A DNA stretch of 64,000 nucleotides from Bacilli bacterium (GTDB lineage: Bacteria > Bacillota_I > Bacilli_A > RF39 > UBA660): NCBI GenBank assembly GCA_016283935.1, contig JAEENX010000007.1:77123-141122 (forward strand), written 5' to 3'. The notes beneath the pieces were generated by a model that was not told the origin of the DNA, did no database searches, and was given only the letters and a program-made list of their open reading frames with translations. The translations under genes and the position numbers were made by a program. This document shows, piece after piece, positions 55,534 to 63,662 of the stretch. Numbering within the stretch: position 1 is the first letter of the stretch; each line of letters starts with the position of its first letter.

Positions 55534-55878
55534 TTAACTACATGTTTTCAAATAATAAACAACTGTATTAACAAATAGTGCATTACTAGGATAACTATTG
55601 TCATAGCCGATTGAATATCCAAATACTTTTTCTATTAAGTCCACACTTCCGTTGTTCCATGATTTCTCTATTGATTCTCTAATACATTTAGTTATATTAT
55701 TACAACTAGAACCATACTTTAGAGAAAGTGATTCGTATAAATCATTCATCTTAAAAGAATTTTTATTATTAGAAATAATATCAAATATAATGTCTACCAA
55801 ATAACCAAACCCTTTTAATTTGGATGATATACCAAGCCCATGCAACAATCCAATAATGTCAAATTCACAACACATCAT
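55534..55878 (-). CDS. Stand-alone Spo0A-C-terminal-type DNA-binding protein
   Basis: This 114-aa protein aligns by eye along its whole length with the C-terminal sigma-A activating, DNA-binding domain of Spo0A. It shows LLHGLGISSKLKGFGYLVD, then KYGSSCNNITKCIRESIEKSW (recognition helix region, as in TTPSRVERAIRHAIEVAW) and VFGYSIGYDNSYPSNALFV. It has no receiver domain and so no phosphorylation site. Spo0A starts sporulation; a lone output domain must be controlled otherwise, for example by abundance or a partner. Upstream is an inverted repeat that overlaps the promoter. The ribosome binding site is GGGAGG. There are no sporulation genes in the window. Confidence 0.78.
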   Translation of the reverse strand: MMCCEFDIIGLLHGLGISSKLKGFGYLVDIIFDIISNNKNSFKMNDLYESLSLKYGSSCNNITKCIRESIEKSWNNGSVDLIEKVFGYSIGYDNSYPSNALFVNTVVYYLKTCS

Positions 55879-55933
55879 GGGTGTCTACCTCCCTTTATTC
55901 TAGTTAGAGTTTATAATATTTAAACTCTCAAAA

Positions 55934-55968
55934 ATTATAGTTAATTTTTGGTATACATATACCAAAAA
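55934..55968 (-). promoter_or_regulatory. Promoter with near-perfect palindromic operator candidate
   Basis: Upstream of the Spo0A-like gene is a -10 box TATAAT (55934-55939). At 55945-55968 are two perfectly complementary 11-base arms (TTTTTGGTATA and its complement, 2-base spacer), which cover the expected -35 region (weak, GTATAT). It is not a terminator, because the arm is followed by A rather than T on both strands. An operator for the encoded regulator or another repressor is inferred. It does not match the known Spo0A box TGTCGAA. Confidence 0.5.
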
Positions 55969-55995
55969 GAGATAATATACCTATTATCTCCTTTT
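55964..55995 (-). terminator. Terminator of the S41 protease gene
   Basis: A 9-bp stem GAGATAATA/TATTATCTC with a 4-base loop is followed on the minus strand by five T. It lies just past the gene end and abuts the palindrome of the next gene's promoter. Confidence 0.75.
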
Positions 55996-56005
55996 GTCAA
56001 ATATC

Positions 56006-57226
56006 TTATCTATTACTTAAAAATTCTATAGCTTTTTGTAATTGATCATCATTATCAAATGATGGATTTTCACTATACTTATCTCCTAACTCAACACTTA
56101 TTCCAGGAGTAAGTCCTACACCATCAATTGAGTTACCACTTGGTGTTGTCCAATTAGCAACAGTATACTTAATCATATTCTTTTTACTTAATGAAGCAGT
56201 TTGTTGAACTTTCCCTTTACCATAAGATTTCTTTCCAATTAATATAGCTCCATATGATTCTTTCATAGCACCTGCTAATACTTCACTTGCTGATGCACTT
56301 CTTTCATTAATTAATATAGCTATAGGATAACTTCTATTTGAGTTAGATGATGATCTAACTAATGTTGTATCATTCTTAGTTGTTAATCCATATAATACTT
56401 TATCATTCTTAATAAATAATTCTAGTATATCTTTACATCTTTCTAATAGACCTCCACCATTAGATCTAACATCTATAATTAAAGAATCTATTTCGTTTGC
56501 TTCAAGACTTTCTAATTCCTTTTTAAATTGTTTATAAGAATTTTCATTAAAAGTTTGTAAATATATATATCCTATTTTTTTATTATCTTTTTCAAATATC
56601 TCACTTAGTGTTATAGGAATTTCTACATTCTTAACATCTATTACAGTATTAAATGTATTACCATTTCTTTCAATTGTTAAAGAAACAGTATCTTGATTTT
56701 TAAGATTTTTTCTATATTCTTCATAATTAAAATCATCATTTACTTCTTTACCATCAAATTTAAGAATTTTATCTCCAACTTGAATACCAGATTTTGCTGC
56801 TGGAGTATCTTCAAATACTTCTACAACATAATAAGCGCCTTCATATCTAACCATAGATATTCCGATTCCTTTATATTCTCCATCTAAAGTATTAGTTAAA
56901 GAAGTTGTATCTTCTGAATCTAATATAATTGAATATTTATCATTTAAATAATTCATCATACCATTTATAGCAGCAGATGATAATTCTGATTCATTTACAT
57001 CTTCATAATAATATTTAGTTATTTTATTATAAGATTTAATAATATCATTTAAATTATTATTAGTTATAGTTCCTGTTCCAAATCTAACAGTTATAACATA
57101 TGTTAAAGATACGCTTAATATAATAAAAGCTAATGTAATAAAAACTACTTCTTTAAGGCTGAATTCATTTAAATTTTTTCTAGTCTTTTTTCTTCTTGTT
57201 TTCTTCTTGTTGTCTTTCATCTTCAT
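56006..57226 (-). CDS. S41-family C-terminal processing protease with PDZ domain
   Basis: This 406-aa protease has a basic start, one membrane span (about residues 28-50) and a PDZ domain (about 112-190, GIGISMVRYEGAYYVVEVFEDTPAAKSGIQVGDKIL). The catalytic S41 domain has RSNGGGLLER, the nucleophile Ser in ERSASASEVLAGA and the general-base Lys in GKKSYGKGKVQ. CtpA-type enzymes process or degrade exported proteins. It is probably secretory and extracytoplasmic. The ATG at 57226 is near a weak GGTGT site, and a second Met is three residues later. Confidence 0.92.
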   Translation of the reverse strand: MKMKDNKKKTRRKKTRKNLNEFSLKEVVFITLAFIILSVSLTYVITVRFGTGTITNNNLNDIIKSYNKITKYYYEDVNESELSSAAINGMMNYLNDKYSIILDSEDTTSLTNTLDGEYKGIGISMVRYEGAYYVVEVFEDTPAAKSGIQVGDKILKFDGKEVNDDFNYEEYRKNLKNQDTVSLTIERNGNTFNTVIDVKNVEIPITLSEIFEKDNKKIGYIYLQTFNENSYKQFKKELESLEANEIDSLIIDVRSNGGGLLERCKDILELFIKNDKVLYGLTTKNDTTLVRSSSNSNRSYPIAILINERSASASEVLAGAMKESYGAILIGKKSYGKGKVQQTASLSKKNMIKYTVANWTTPSGNSIDGVGLTPGISVELGDKYSENPSFDNDDQLQKAIEFLSNR

Positions 57227-57264
57227 ACACCATACACCCTAATAAAAGTATAACACATAATAAA

Positions 57265-57292
57265 AAAAGATGTGATATAAATCACATCTTTT
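57265..57292 (-). terminator. Terminator of the 57295 gene
   Basis: A 12-bp stem AAAAGATGTGAT/ATCACATCTTTT with a 4-base loop is followed on the minus strand by T-rich sequence. Confidence 0.8.
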
Positions 57293-57294
57293 TA

Positions 57295-57822
57295 TTAATT
57301 AAATTTAACTCCATCTATTTTAGAATAGATTTTATCTTTTTCAGTTAAAGTTTCAACAATCTTTCCTTTTTTAACAACATATAATGTTGGATTAGATACT
57401 TGCTTCTTAGATACAAAATCAGCATTCATCTTATTACTTAAATCTACTGAATAAATTTTTGAATCACCTTTATATCCACTTACTAAACTAGATATATAAG
57501 ATGCATCATCAGTACTCTTATCAAATAATACAACCATATATTCTTTTTCTTTTTGCTTTAAAATATCTTCTGCTAATATAACAGTAGCATCATATGATGG
57601 TTCTTTAGTTGTTGTAGTTGTTGTATCATCTTGATATTTATCTTTAGTTACATATTTAGCATTAACATAATATAAACCACCTACTAATAAGGCAATTACT
57701 ATTAATGCAACTATAAATGTAACAACAGCTGAATTATCATGATCAACTGTAGTGTTTTTTAATTGTGTTGTTTCAAATTTTATTTCCTTTGATTTATTTG
57801 TGTCTTTTTTATTTTTCTTCAT
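57295..57822 (-). CDS. Membrane-anchored thioredoxin-fold-like protein lacking CxxC
   Basis: This protein of about 175 aa has one membrane span (about residues 33-55) and a Thr-rich linker. A domain with the thioredoxin-like order of strands follows (EYMVVLFDKSTDDASYI, KIYSVDLSNKMNADF, SNPTLYVVKKGKIVETL). The usual CxxC redox site is replaced by DKSTDDAS, so it is not a typical oxidoreductase; a binding or accessory role is more likely. ATG 57822 with AGGTGAT as ribosome binding site is preferred to the track's GTG. It is co-directional with a 69-aa coiled coil just upstream. Confidence 0.62.
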   Translation of the reverse strand: MKKNKKDTNKSKEIKFETTQLKNTTVDHDNSAVVTFIVALIVIALLVGGLYYVNAKYVTKDKYQDDTTTTTTKEPSYDATVILAEDILKQKEKEYMVVLFDKSTDDASYISSLVSGYKGDSKIYSVDLSNKMNADFVSKKQVSNPTLYVVKKGKIVETLTEKDKIYSKIDGVKFN

Positions 57823-57834
57823 GTTAATCACCTA

Positions 57835-58044
57835 TTACTTATTATAACACATATTAACGTTATTTTTAACATTAACATTAGAAGATTCCATAGAAGAATC
57901 AATTGTTCCATCTAGAATACTACTTATCTCATTTTCAATGGATTTGATGCTTTCTTCATTACGTTTAATCTCTTCTGTAAGTAATTCATTTCTTGATTGA
58001 ATAACCTTTAATATTTTGTTTAACTCTTCAAGTTTATTTTCCAT
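57835..58044 (-). CDS. Small coiled-coil protein
   Basis: This 69-aa protein is a single long helix with heptad pattern (LEELNKILKVIQSRNELLTEE...SIENEI) followed by an Asn/Ser/Val-rich tail ending NMCYNK. It has a good ribosome binding site, GGGAGAT. It precedes the thioredoxin-like membrane protein by about 12 bases, so the two are likely co-transcribed and may interact. No function can be stated. Confidence 0.6.
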   Translation of the reverse strand: MENKLEELNKILKVIQSRNELLTEEIKRNEESIKSIENEISSILDGTIDSSMESSNVNVKNNVNMCYNK

Positions 58045-58102
58045 CTTCCTAATCTCCCAACAAGGAGTTATTATAAATTAAAACATATATATAATCAATA
58101 AA

Positions 58103-58128
58103 AAAATAGGAAGTTTTTAACTTCCTAT
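58103..58128 (-). terminator. Terminator of the LTA synthase operon
   Basis: A 10-bp stem ATAGGAAGTT/AACTTCCTAT with a 3-base loop is followed on the minus strand by six T, at the end of the 58125 gene. Confidence 0.8.
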
Positions 58129-58835
58129 GCTTTTTGTTCTGCGACATATAATTTGTCATTATCTTTAATAACAATTATAGTTGCTTGAGTATCATATCCA
58201 TACTTAATTCTATATGTCCAATTTAACTCTATTTCATATGCTTCATATGTAACATCATCTTTAGTATCTTTATCTGTTCCATTATTATAAATGTACTTAG
58301 TTTCCTTAATACTATCAACTTCTATAGATTTAACTTCAGGTAAATTTTGATCTCTTTGTTTTCTAGAATTATCTTCTACATATAAATATAAAGTATCCAT
58401 TACTTGAGTTCTATAATTTTCAGCAATAGTTGGCCAAATTAATTCAGTACTAATATCATATTTATTTAATTTGTTATTAATACTATATAAATCTACTATA
58501 TACATTTTAGCTACTGACTTAGCATATTCTTTATAATCAATTTCTTTACCTTCAAGATTTTTCTTTAATTCAGTAAATAATTCTTTATATAATTCAGAAT
58601 CTAAATCATCTAATGTAATTCCATATCCAGCTATTTCATTTAAATTCTTTTTAACTGTTTCTTGAGGTTTATTAGAATTACCATTTCCAATTACTAAGAA
58701 ACATAGATAACCAATTATACTTATTACAGCAATTATTACTAAAACGAATGAAATAGTTTTAACAACTTCTTTATTAACTGGTTTCTTCTTTTTCTTATCA
58801 TCTATTTTTTTTACTTTAATATCATCTTTAGTCAT
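58125..58835 (-). CDS. Single-span extracytoplasmic protein linked to LTA synthase
   Basis: I do not recognise this protein of about 236 aa. It has a basic cytoplasmic start (KKIDDKKKKKPVNKEVVK), a membrane span (about residues 30-52) and an extracytoplasmic alpha/beta domain ending with antiparallel-strand-like sequence (NWTYRIKYGYDTQATIIVIK). Its start overlaps the end of the LTA synthase gene by eight bases, so it is coupled to it and may assist teichoic acid synthesis. ATG 58835 is preferred to the track's TTG. No cysteine or lipobox is needed for anchoring. Confidence 0.68.
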   Translation of the reverse strand: MTKDDIKVKKIDDKKKKKPVNKEVVKTISFVLVIIAVISIIGYLCFLVIGNGNSNKPQETVKKNLNEIAGYGITLDDLDSELYKELFTELKKNLEGKEIDYKEYAKSVAKMYIVDLYSINNKLNKYDISTELIWPTIAENYRTQVMDTLYLYVEDNSRKQRDQNLPEVKSIEVDSIKETKYIYNNGTDKDTKDDVTYEAYEIELNWTYRIKYGYDTQATIIVIKDNDKLYVAEQKA

Positions 58836-60921
58836 TTCCAATTAAACCTTCCTTTTCTTTAGTCTTCTCTATTAAATCATATACTATTATATCATTACTT
58901 ATGTTTAATATGTCAGATGTTAATTTTCTTCTATCTTCAATATAATTCGCATCAAGTGTTGTGTCAACATTTAATACCTTATAATTATTTTGACTATCAT
59001 AATAATAAACATCTTTTGTTAAGAAATTTCCATTTGGGAATATTACTGTATTATTATTTTTTATATTAAAAATATCATTACCTAAAGCATATTTAGGTTC
59101 TATTCCTAACATATTTCCTATTGTAGGTAATACATCAATCATTCCCATAGGATATGAATATGTTCCTTTTATTTTTTTATCTTTAGTAAATAGTATTAAA
59201 GGAACTTTTTTAAATACTTCATGATCATAATAATCATATTCATCATATAGAGGATCATCTTCACTTCTATCCTCTCCAGTTTCTGGATCAAAATTAATCA
59301 TATGTTCAAAATCATTTTTACTTATTTGAGCAGCATGATCACCATAGAATACAAATAAAGTTTTATCAAATGCAGGATTACTATTAATATAATCTAAAAG
59401 TTCTCCTATACATTTATCTGCATAATGAACTGATTGAATATATCTACCTAATAAGCTCATATCAGATCTACTTAAATATTCCCATACTATTTCTTTTTTA
59501 GTAGTAGGATCTATCTTACCTGTATGATATGTAATATCAAATGCATCTTCACCTTGAGTATAAATAGGATCATCAAATGGTGTATGATTAGTCAAACTAA
59601 TTAATGTTCCCATGTAATGTTCATATTCACTACTTTCTTTAACCATATTATTTATTTCAGTAATCATATCATTACTTTGTCTATAGAATGATTCATCACT
59701 TAAACCTAATCCTACAAGTTCATCTAATTCATATTGAGTTTCATCATAGAATTTTTTATATCCCATAGAATAATGCATTTTATTTCTATTCCACATAGCA
59801 GCTTTATTGCCATGCATTGAGAAAGTATAATACTTTTTATCACTTAATAGTTTTTCTAATGTCTCATAATTTCTATTATAATATGATACAAATACTGTAC
59901 CAGATTGAACTGGCATAAGTGATGAATTTAAAGTAAATTCAGTATCACTTGAAGTACCAACACTTACTTGTGCATAGAAATTATCAAAGTACATACTATT
60001 TTCTTCTTTAACTAATTTATTTAAATTAGGAGTTACTTCTTTTCCATTTATTTCTAATCCTATTAAGAATTGCATAATTGATTCCATATGTAATACTATT
60101 ACATTGTAACCTTCTAACATATTAGTATATTTGTTTTTCTTATGTTCCTCTTTTTCAGAATAATATTCAATAAATCTCTTTTCTGCTTTTTCTTCACCAA
60201 ATGCAGCATTTATTTTAGTATCAATTACTTTAGAAATATCATTTCCTTGATATATTAAGAAACCAAATCTTTGAACAATATATTCTCTATTCCATTGTTG
60301 ATCTAATCTTTGAGTTTCCCAGCTCTCTAAACTAGCAATATTACTAAATAAAATAATTCCACCTATAATAATTGCATATATAAATGTCTTTAAAGATTTT
60401 TCTTTCTTTTCAACTGCCTTTATATAATCTTTATTCATCAAGTATCTATGATATATAAAGAATAAAATTGGCATTAATAAATATATAAAATCTAATACTT
60501 TTACTTTATCCCAAATAGCATTTGTTACTTCACCAGTTTGTCCAATTGTTTCAAGTAAACCAACAGATACAAAACTATAAAAGAATGCATAATAGATTGA
60601 ATTAATAATATTTAATAAAGTAATAATTATTAACAATACATTCCAATATATAAATTGTCTTTTAACCTTAAAAGCATATCCTAATGATCCTAACAATATA
60701 ACTATAGCAACATCAAAGAAATAAGCTCCAAAGTAAAATTTATTCATAGTTATTAACATACATAATAGATAACTAATACAAGAAAGTAATACAAATGATA
60801 GATATTGTCTATTATAGTAAATAAAATCTTTGAATTCATTCCAAGCATACTTTAAAGCATCTTTAATATTTATGCTTTTAATTTTACTAATTAAATTCAT
60901 TTCTTTCTTCTTTTTTTTCAT
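58828..60921 (-). CDS. ltaS: Lipoteichoic acid synthase (LtaS/sulfatase family)
   Basis: This 697-aa enzyme has five membrane spans in the first 215 residues and a large extracellular alkaline-phosphatase-superfamily domain. It shows NVIVLHMESIMQFLIGL (metal-binding Glu), the catalytic-site region VSVGTSSDTEFTLNSSLMP with Thr nucleophile, a YSMGYKKFYDE segment, and FYGDHAAQ (metal Asp/His). It polymerises glycerophosphate from phosphatidylglycerol onto a lipid anchor. This shows the organism has a Gram-positive type envelope. The downstream gene overlaps by eight bases. The ribosome binding site is AGAAGGT. Confidence 0.9.
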   Translation of the reverse strand: MKKKKKEMNLISKIKSINIKDALKYAWNEFKDFIYYNRQYLSFVLLSCISYLLCMLITMNKFYFGAYFFDVAIVILLGSLGYAFKVKRQFIYWNVLLIIITLLNIINSIYYAFFYSFVSVGLLETIGQTGEVTNAIWDKVKVLDFIYLLMPILFFIYHRYLMNKDYIKAVEKKEKSLKTFIYAIIIGGIILFSNIASLESWETQRLDQQWNREYIVQRFGFLIYQGNDISKVIDTKINAAFGEEKAEKRFIEYYSEKEEHKKNKYTNMLEGYNVIVLHMESIMQFLIGLEINGKEVTPNLNKLVKEENSMYFDNFYAQVSVGTSSDTEFTLNSSLMPVQSGTVFVSYYNRNYETLEKLLSDKKYYTFSMHGNKAAMWNRNKMHYSMGYKKFYDETQYELDELVGLGLSDESFYRQSNDMITEINNMVKESSEYEHYMGTLISLTNHTPFDDPIYTQGEDAFDITYHTGKIDPTTKKEIVWEYLSRSDMSLLGRYIQSVHYADKCIGELLDYINSNPAFDKTLFVFYGDHAAQISKNDFEHMINFDPETGEDRSEDDPLYDEYDYYDHEVFKKVPLILFTKDKKIKGTYSYPMGMIDVLPTIGNMLGIEPKYALGNDIFNIKNNNTVIFPNGNFLTKDVYYYDSQNNYKVLNVDTTLDANYIEDRRKLTSDILNISNDIIVYDLIEKTKEKEGLIGND

Positions 60922-61001
60922 ATAATACCTTCTATCATTTTATATAAAGAATTATAACATAATTTACATAATAATAAAATTCACTTTTTACTTATTTCTT
61001 C

Positions 61002-61030
61002 TTGATTTCATATCCATATTTTGTTATATT
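61002..61030 (+). promoter_or_regulatory. Promoter of tRNA-Gly
   Basis: TTGATT (61002-61007) and TATATT (61025-61030) are spaced by 17 bases, ending 18 bases before the mature tRNA. Confidence 0.7.
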
Positions 61031-61048
61031 ATTAGTACGTAATGAAAC

Positions 61049-61123
61049 GCAGGTGTGGTTCAACGGCTAGAATGCGACCTTGCCAAGGTCGAGACGAGGG
61101 TCCGACTCCCTTCACTTGCTCCA
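61049..61123 (+). tRNA. tRNA-Gly (GCC) with atypical T-loop
   Basis: The 75-nt sequence folds as a full cloverleaf: acceptor GCAGGTG/CACTTGC, a D arm with G18-G19 kept (AACGGCTA loop), anticodon stem CGACC/GGTCG with loop TTGCCAA (anticodon GCC), a 4-base variable loop, discriminator T and encoded CCA. The T-loop is TCCGACT, with C at position 55 where almost all tRNAs have T (pseudouridine). It has its own promoter and terminator and is a single gene. It reads GGC and GGT codons; the T-loop change might alter EF-Tu binding, as in wall-specific Gly tRNAs, but this is speculative. Confidence 0.93.
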
Positions 61124-61132
61124 TTTGAAATT

Positions 61133-61158
61133 AAAAACGAACTTAACAGTTCGTTTTT
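61133..61158. terminator. Bidirectional terminator
   Basis: A 10-bp stem AAAACGAACT/AGTTCGTTTT with a 4-base loop lies between tRNA-Gly and the convergent GNAT gene. Confidence 0.8.
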
Positions 61159-61950
61159 TTATTTTATATTATTTAAATCATATCTAAATACTTGAGTCGT
61201 ATTACCTCTTATAGTTTTCATCATATCTATTAATTCAAATCCATATTTTTGGTACATACCTTCATTATCAGATGAAATATAAACATATTTGTTTCCTTCA
61301 TTCTTTGCATATTTTAATGCATATTTAATTAATGTTTCGGAATATCTATTTCCACGATAAGGTCTAAATGTATATAAGTTACCTATCCAAGGTTTTAATT
61401 CATCAGATTCAATTTCATCAAAATCACATAAAATACAAAATGAAATAATATGATTTCTTTCTTTATCAAACATTATAAATAGAGTTTTATCTTCAACTTT
61501 ATTAACTACTCTATCATATAAATTTTTAGCGCCTTTCCAAATAGGTTCTGCTATTTGATCAAGAAGAATCTTTTTAAAACTTTCTTCTTGTTTAAAATAA
61601 TCAAATATTTCTATATTAGATGGTCTAAATTGTTCATATTTTCTAATATACTTATTTCCTTCTAAAGCAAATCCAAATTCAGATAATCCTTCTATTTCTT
61701 TTTCAATAGAAATATCTTTATTTGCATTAAAAACAATATGCTTTAAAAATGAATAATTATTTCCAATTAATTCTTTTATATGAATATAATTACCATCATC
61801 TAAACAAATCATATATCCATCTATATCATCATTTATTGATATATACATATATTCTTCTCTGTTGTCAGATAAACGATTTAGATAATTAATATCTAATCCG
61901 TATTTTTCTGATAAAGAATCTATATATTGATTTTCTAATAATTTAATCAT
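61159..61950 (-). CDS. GNAT-type N-acetyltransferase with N-terminal extension
   Basis: This protein of about 263 aa has a C-terminal half with the GNAT layout: a strand then GNLYTFRPYRGNRYSETLIKYALKYAKN (acetyl-CoA pyrophosphate loop RGNRYSE in place of the usual RGxGxG/A), then YVYISSDNEGMYQKYGFELID (the MYQKYGF motif). The N-terminal ~130 residues are not obviously GNAT and may be a second, degenerate copy or a substrate-binding part. ATG 61950 after GGTGATTT is preferred to the track start. The acyl acceptor is unknown. It is convergent with tRNA-Gly. Confidence 0.72.
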   Translation of the reverse strand: MIKLLENQYIDSLSEKYGLDINYLNRLSDNREEYMYISINDDIDGYMICLDDGNYIHIKELIGNNYSFLKHIVFNANKDISIEKEIEGLSEFGFALEGNKYIRKYEQFRPSNIEIFDYFKQEESFKKILLDQIAEPIWKGAKNLYDRVVNKVEDKTLFIMFDKERNHIISFCILCDFDEIESDELKPWIGNLYTFRPYRGNRYSETLIKYALKYAKNEGNKYVYISSDNEGMYQKYGFELIDMMKTIRGNTTQVFRYDLNNIK

Positions 61951-61996
61951 AAAAATCACCAATTCAATTATAACATTTACTATAACAATACAAATA

Positions 61997-62025
61997 AAAA
62001 AATAACTATTTAAAATAGTTATTTT
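61997..62025 (-). terminator. Terminator of the 62019 gene
   Basis: A 13-bp stem AAAATAACTATTT and its complement with a 1-base nominal loop is followed on the minus strand by T-rich sequence. Confidence 0.8.
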
Positions 62026-62438
62026 GTTTTTCTTGGTTGTGTTACTGTACCAAATTCATTATAAGTTGTATTACCTTTTTTATCAGTTTTACCAATTGCT
62101 ATAACTGGTTCAACATTAACATAATAAACTTTATTATTACATTTCCAACCTTTAGTTTCTACCATATTAATCATATAACCATCTACAGTTTCATATTTAT
62201 GATAATATGCATCATTTCTAGATACTTTTATAACATGTTCTCCAGGTTCAAAATAACAACATGTTTGTCCTTCAGAATCTATATAAACATTACTATCATC
62301 AATATTACATTCTATTACTTGTGTTTGATTATCATATGTATAATAAGCAACTCCATATCCCATTACAGCAAGACCAAAACCTATTTGAACTATTCTAACT
62401 GTAGTCTCAAAATCTAATTTTAAATTTTTAATCCCCAT
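62019..62438 (-). CDS. Membrane-anchored small extracytoplasmic protein
   Basis: I do not recognise this protein of about 139 aa. It has a short cytoplasmic start, one membrane span (about residues 14-33) and an extracytoplasmic beta-rich domain with five cysteines (VIECNID, QTCCYFEPGEHVIKV, WKCNNK) that could form disulfides. ATG 62438 after AAAGGAGAT is preferred; the track start adds twelve residues lacking a ribosome binding site. There is no neighbour on the same transcript with a known role. Confidence 0.62.
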   Translation of the reverse strand: MGIKNLKLDFETTVRIVQIGFGLAVMGYGVAYYTYDNQTQVIECNIDDSNVYIDSEGQTCCYFEPGEHVIKVSRNDAYYHKYETVDGYMINMVETKGWKCNNKVYYVNVEPVIAIGKTDKKGNTTYNEFGTVTQPRKTK

Positions 62439-62509
62439 TTTTCTATCTCCTTTAATTGCTGGATATAATAGCATATTTTTAAAGTTTTCGCAAATTAAAA
62501 GAAGATGAA

Positions 62510-62821
62510 TTATTCACCTTCTTTATTATCATTTTTATAATAAGCACCTATAACTGCATCACAATATAAACCAAAATCATTTTTCATATCTAAAAAGTCT
62601 TCATATAGTCCAGTTAGATAATCTTGTTCATTCATTATAGCATCAAATAGATTATCATATTTATTTGTATCTTTATATTGAAAATCTGGTGCTAAATCTT
62701 TTATCAGTTTTTGAATAGTTAAATGCATTTGAGTTATTTCCCAACCTAATTCTTTTCTTTTCTCTTCAATTGGTAATCCTCGATATTCACTTATTAGTTC
62801 TTTTTTAATATCCTCTTCCAT
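62510..62821 (-). CDS. Small helical acidic protein of unknown function
   Basis: I do not recognise this protein of about 103 aa. It is predicted helical, acidic at both ends and contains no membrane segment. Among several Met start options, ATG 62821 (MEEDIKKEL) has AAAGGA at normal distance. The upstream charged protein's gene (62805) overlaps this start, so both are coupled. It may form a complex with that protein. Confidence 0.55.
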   Translation of the reverse strand: MEEDIKKELISEYRGLPIEEKRKELGWEITQMHLTIQKLIKDLAPDFQYKDTNKYDNLFDAIMNEQDYLTGLYEDFLDMKNDFGLYCDAVIGAYYKNDNKEGE

Positions 62822-63479
62822 ATCCATGTTCCTTTTCATCATCTTGCATCATTCTTTGACGATAGTCAGTTCTTCTCATACAACTAGTCATATCATTAAC
62901 TCTACGATCCCATCTCTCTTGTTCAGCTTTACCATGAACATAGCGATGTTCAGATTCATATTTTTCTTGGAATGAAGCTTTACCTGATCCAACTTTAATT
63001 AAAAACTCAAGTTCTTCCTTGGAAAGTTTTTGAACATTTTTCCAATTTGGTGAATGACCATTAAGTTTGTTTAATACTCTATCAAAGAAATTAAGTTTCT
63101 TATATTGTTCTTTAACTTTTTTGAAAGTTCTTACTTTTTCTTGTTCTAATCTTCTTTGTTCTTCACGTTCTTTTGCTCTTGCTTCTTTATCTCTTTGTTT
63201 TTTAGCTTCTGTTTCCTTTTTATTCTCAGCATCTCTCGTTGGCTTTTCAGCATCAAATTTTTGTCTTTCTCTTAACTCTTCTTCTAATCTTGCGATTTTT
63301 TCCATTTGAGCTTTTATTTCTTCCTTAGTTCCAACTGTGCGTTCTGATCTTTCGTATCTACCATCTCCGCCAGTTAAATCCATATCATAAGTACCTTCAT
63401 TAACAACAACTCTAGTTAGCTCACTTAATCTTTGTTGAGCTTGATAAAGTTCTTCCTTAATGATATATTCATATCTCAT
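62805..63479 (-). CDS. Highly charged coiled-coil protein
   Basis: I do not recognise this 224-aa protein. The first 60 residues are mixed. Residues 60-125 are an Arg/Glu/Lys-rich long helix (NKKETEAKKQRDKEARAKEREEQRR) and the C-terminal part is Arg/Tyr/Asp-rich (RRTDYRQRMMQDDEKEHGYGRGY). No membrane span or signal peptide is present. Such composition is seen in scaffold or nucleic-acid-associated proteins. The promoter at 63536-63564 and ribosome binding site TAGGAAG are good. It is first of a two-gene unit with the 62510 gene. Confidence 0.65.
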   Translation of the reverse strand: MRYEYIIKEELYQAQQRLSELTRVVVNEGTYDMDLTGGDGRYERSERTVGTKEEIKAQMEKIARLEEELRERQKFDAEKPTRDAENKKETEAKKQRDKEARAKEREEQRRLEQEKVRTFKKVKEQYKKLNFFDRVLNKLNGHSPNWKNVQKLSKEELEFLIKVGSGKASFQEKYESEHRYVHGKAEQERWDRRVNDMTSCMRRTDYRQRMMQDDEKEHGYGRGY

Positions 63480-63535
63480 ATAAACACTTCCTATCTATAT
63501 TAAAAATAACATATTATTGTTTAATCTAAATAAAA

Positions 63536-63564
63536 ATAATATCAACTATACACTCACATTACAA
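63536..63564 (-). promoter_or_regulatory. Promoter of the 62805-62510 unit
   Basis: On the minus strand, TTGTAA (63559-63564) and TATTAT (63536-63541) are separated by 17 bases, about 60 bases before the start codon at 63479. Confidence 0.6.
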
Positions 63565-63637
63565 ATTGTGCTTTATAGTATTAAAATAATAAAAAAATGA
63601 AAATTATCAACAAATTTATAATAAATATACGTAAAAT

Positions 63638-63662
63638 AAAAAAAGGCATTAAGCCTTTTTTA
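63638..63662 (-). terminator. Terminator of the 63649 gene
   Basis: An 8-bp stem AAAAAGGC/GCCTTTTT with a 5-base loop is followed on the minus strand by T-rich sequence and overlaps the last codons of the gene. Confidence 0.8.

Noticed and set aside
62037-62417. 126-aa plus-strand ORF opposite the 62019 gene
   Set aside because: Its Ile/Phe/Tyr/Cys-rich composition without ribosome binding site is the mirror of the minus-strand gene, which has a good start and terminator.
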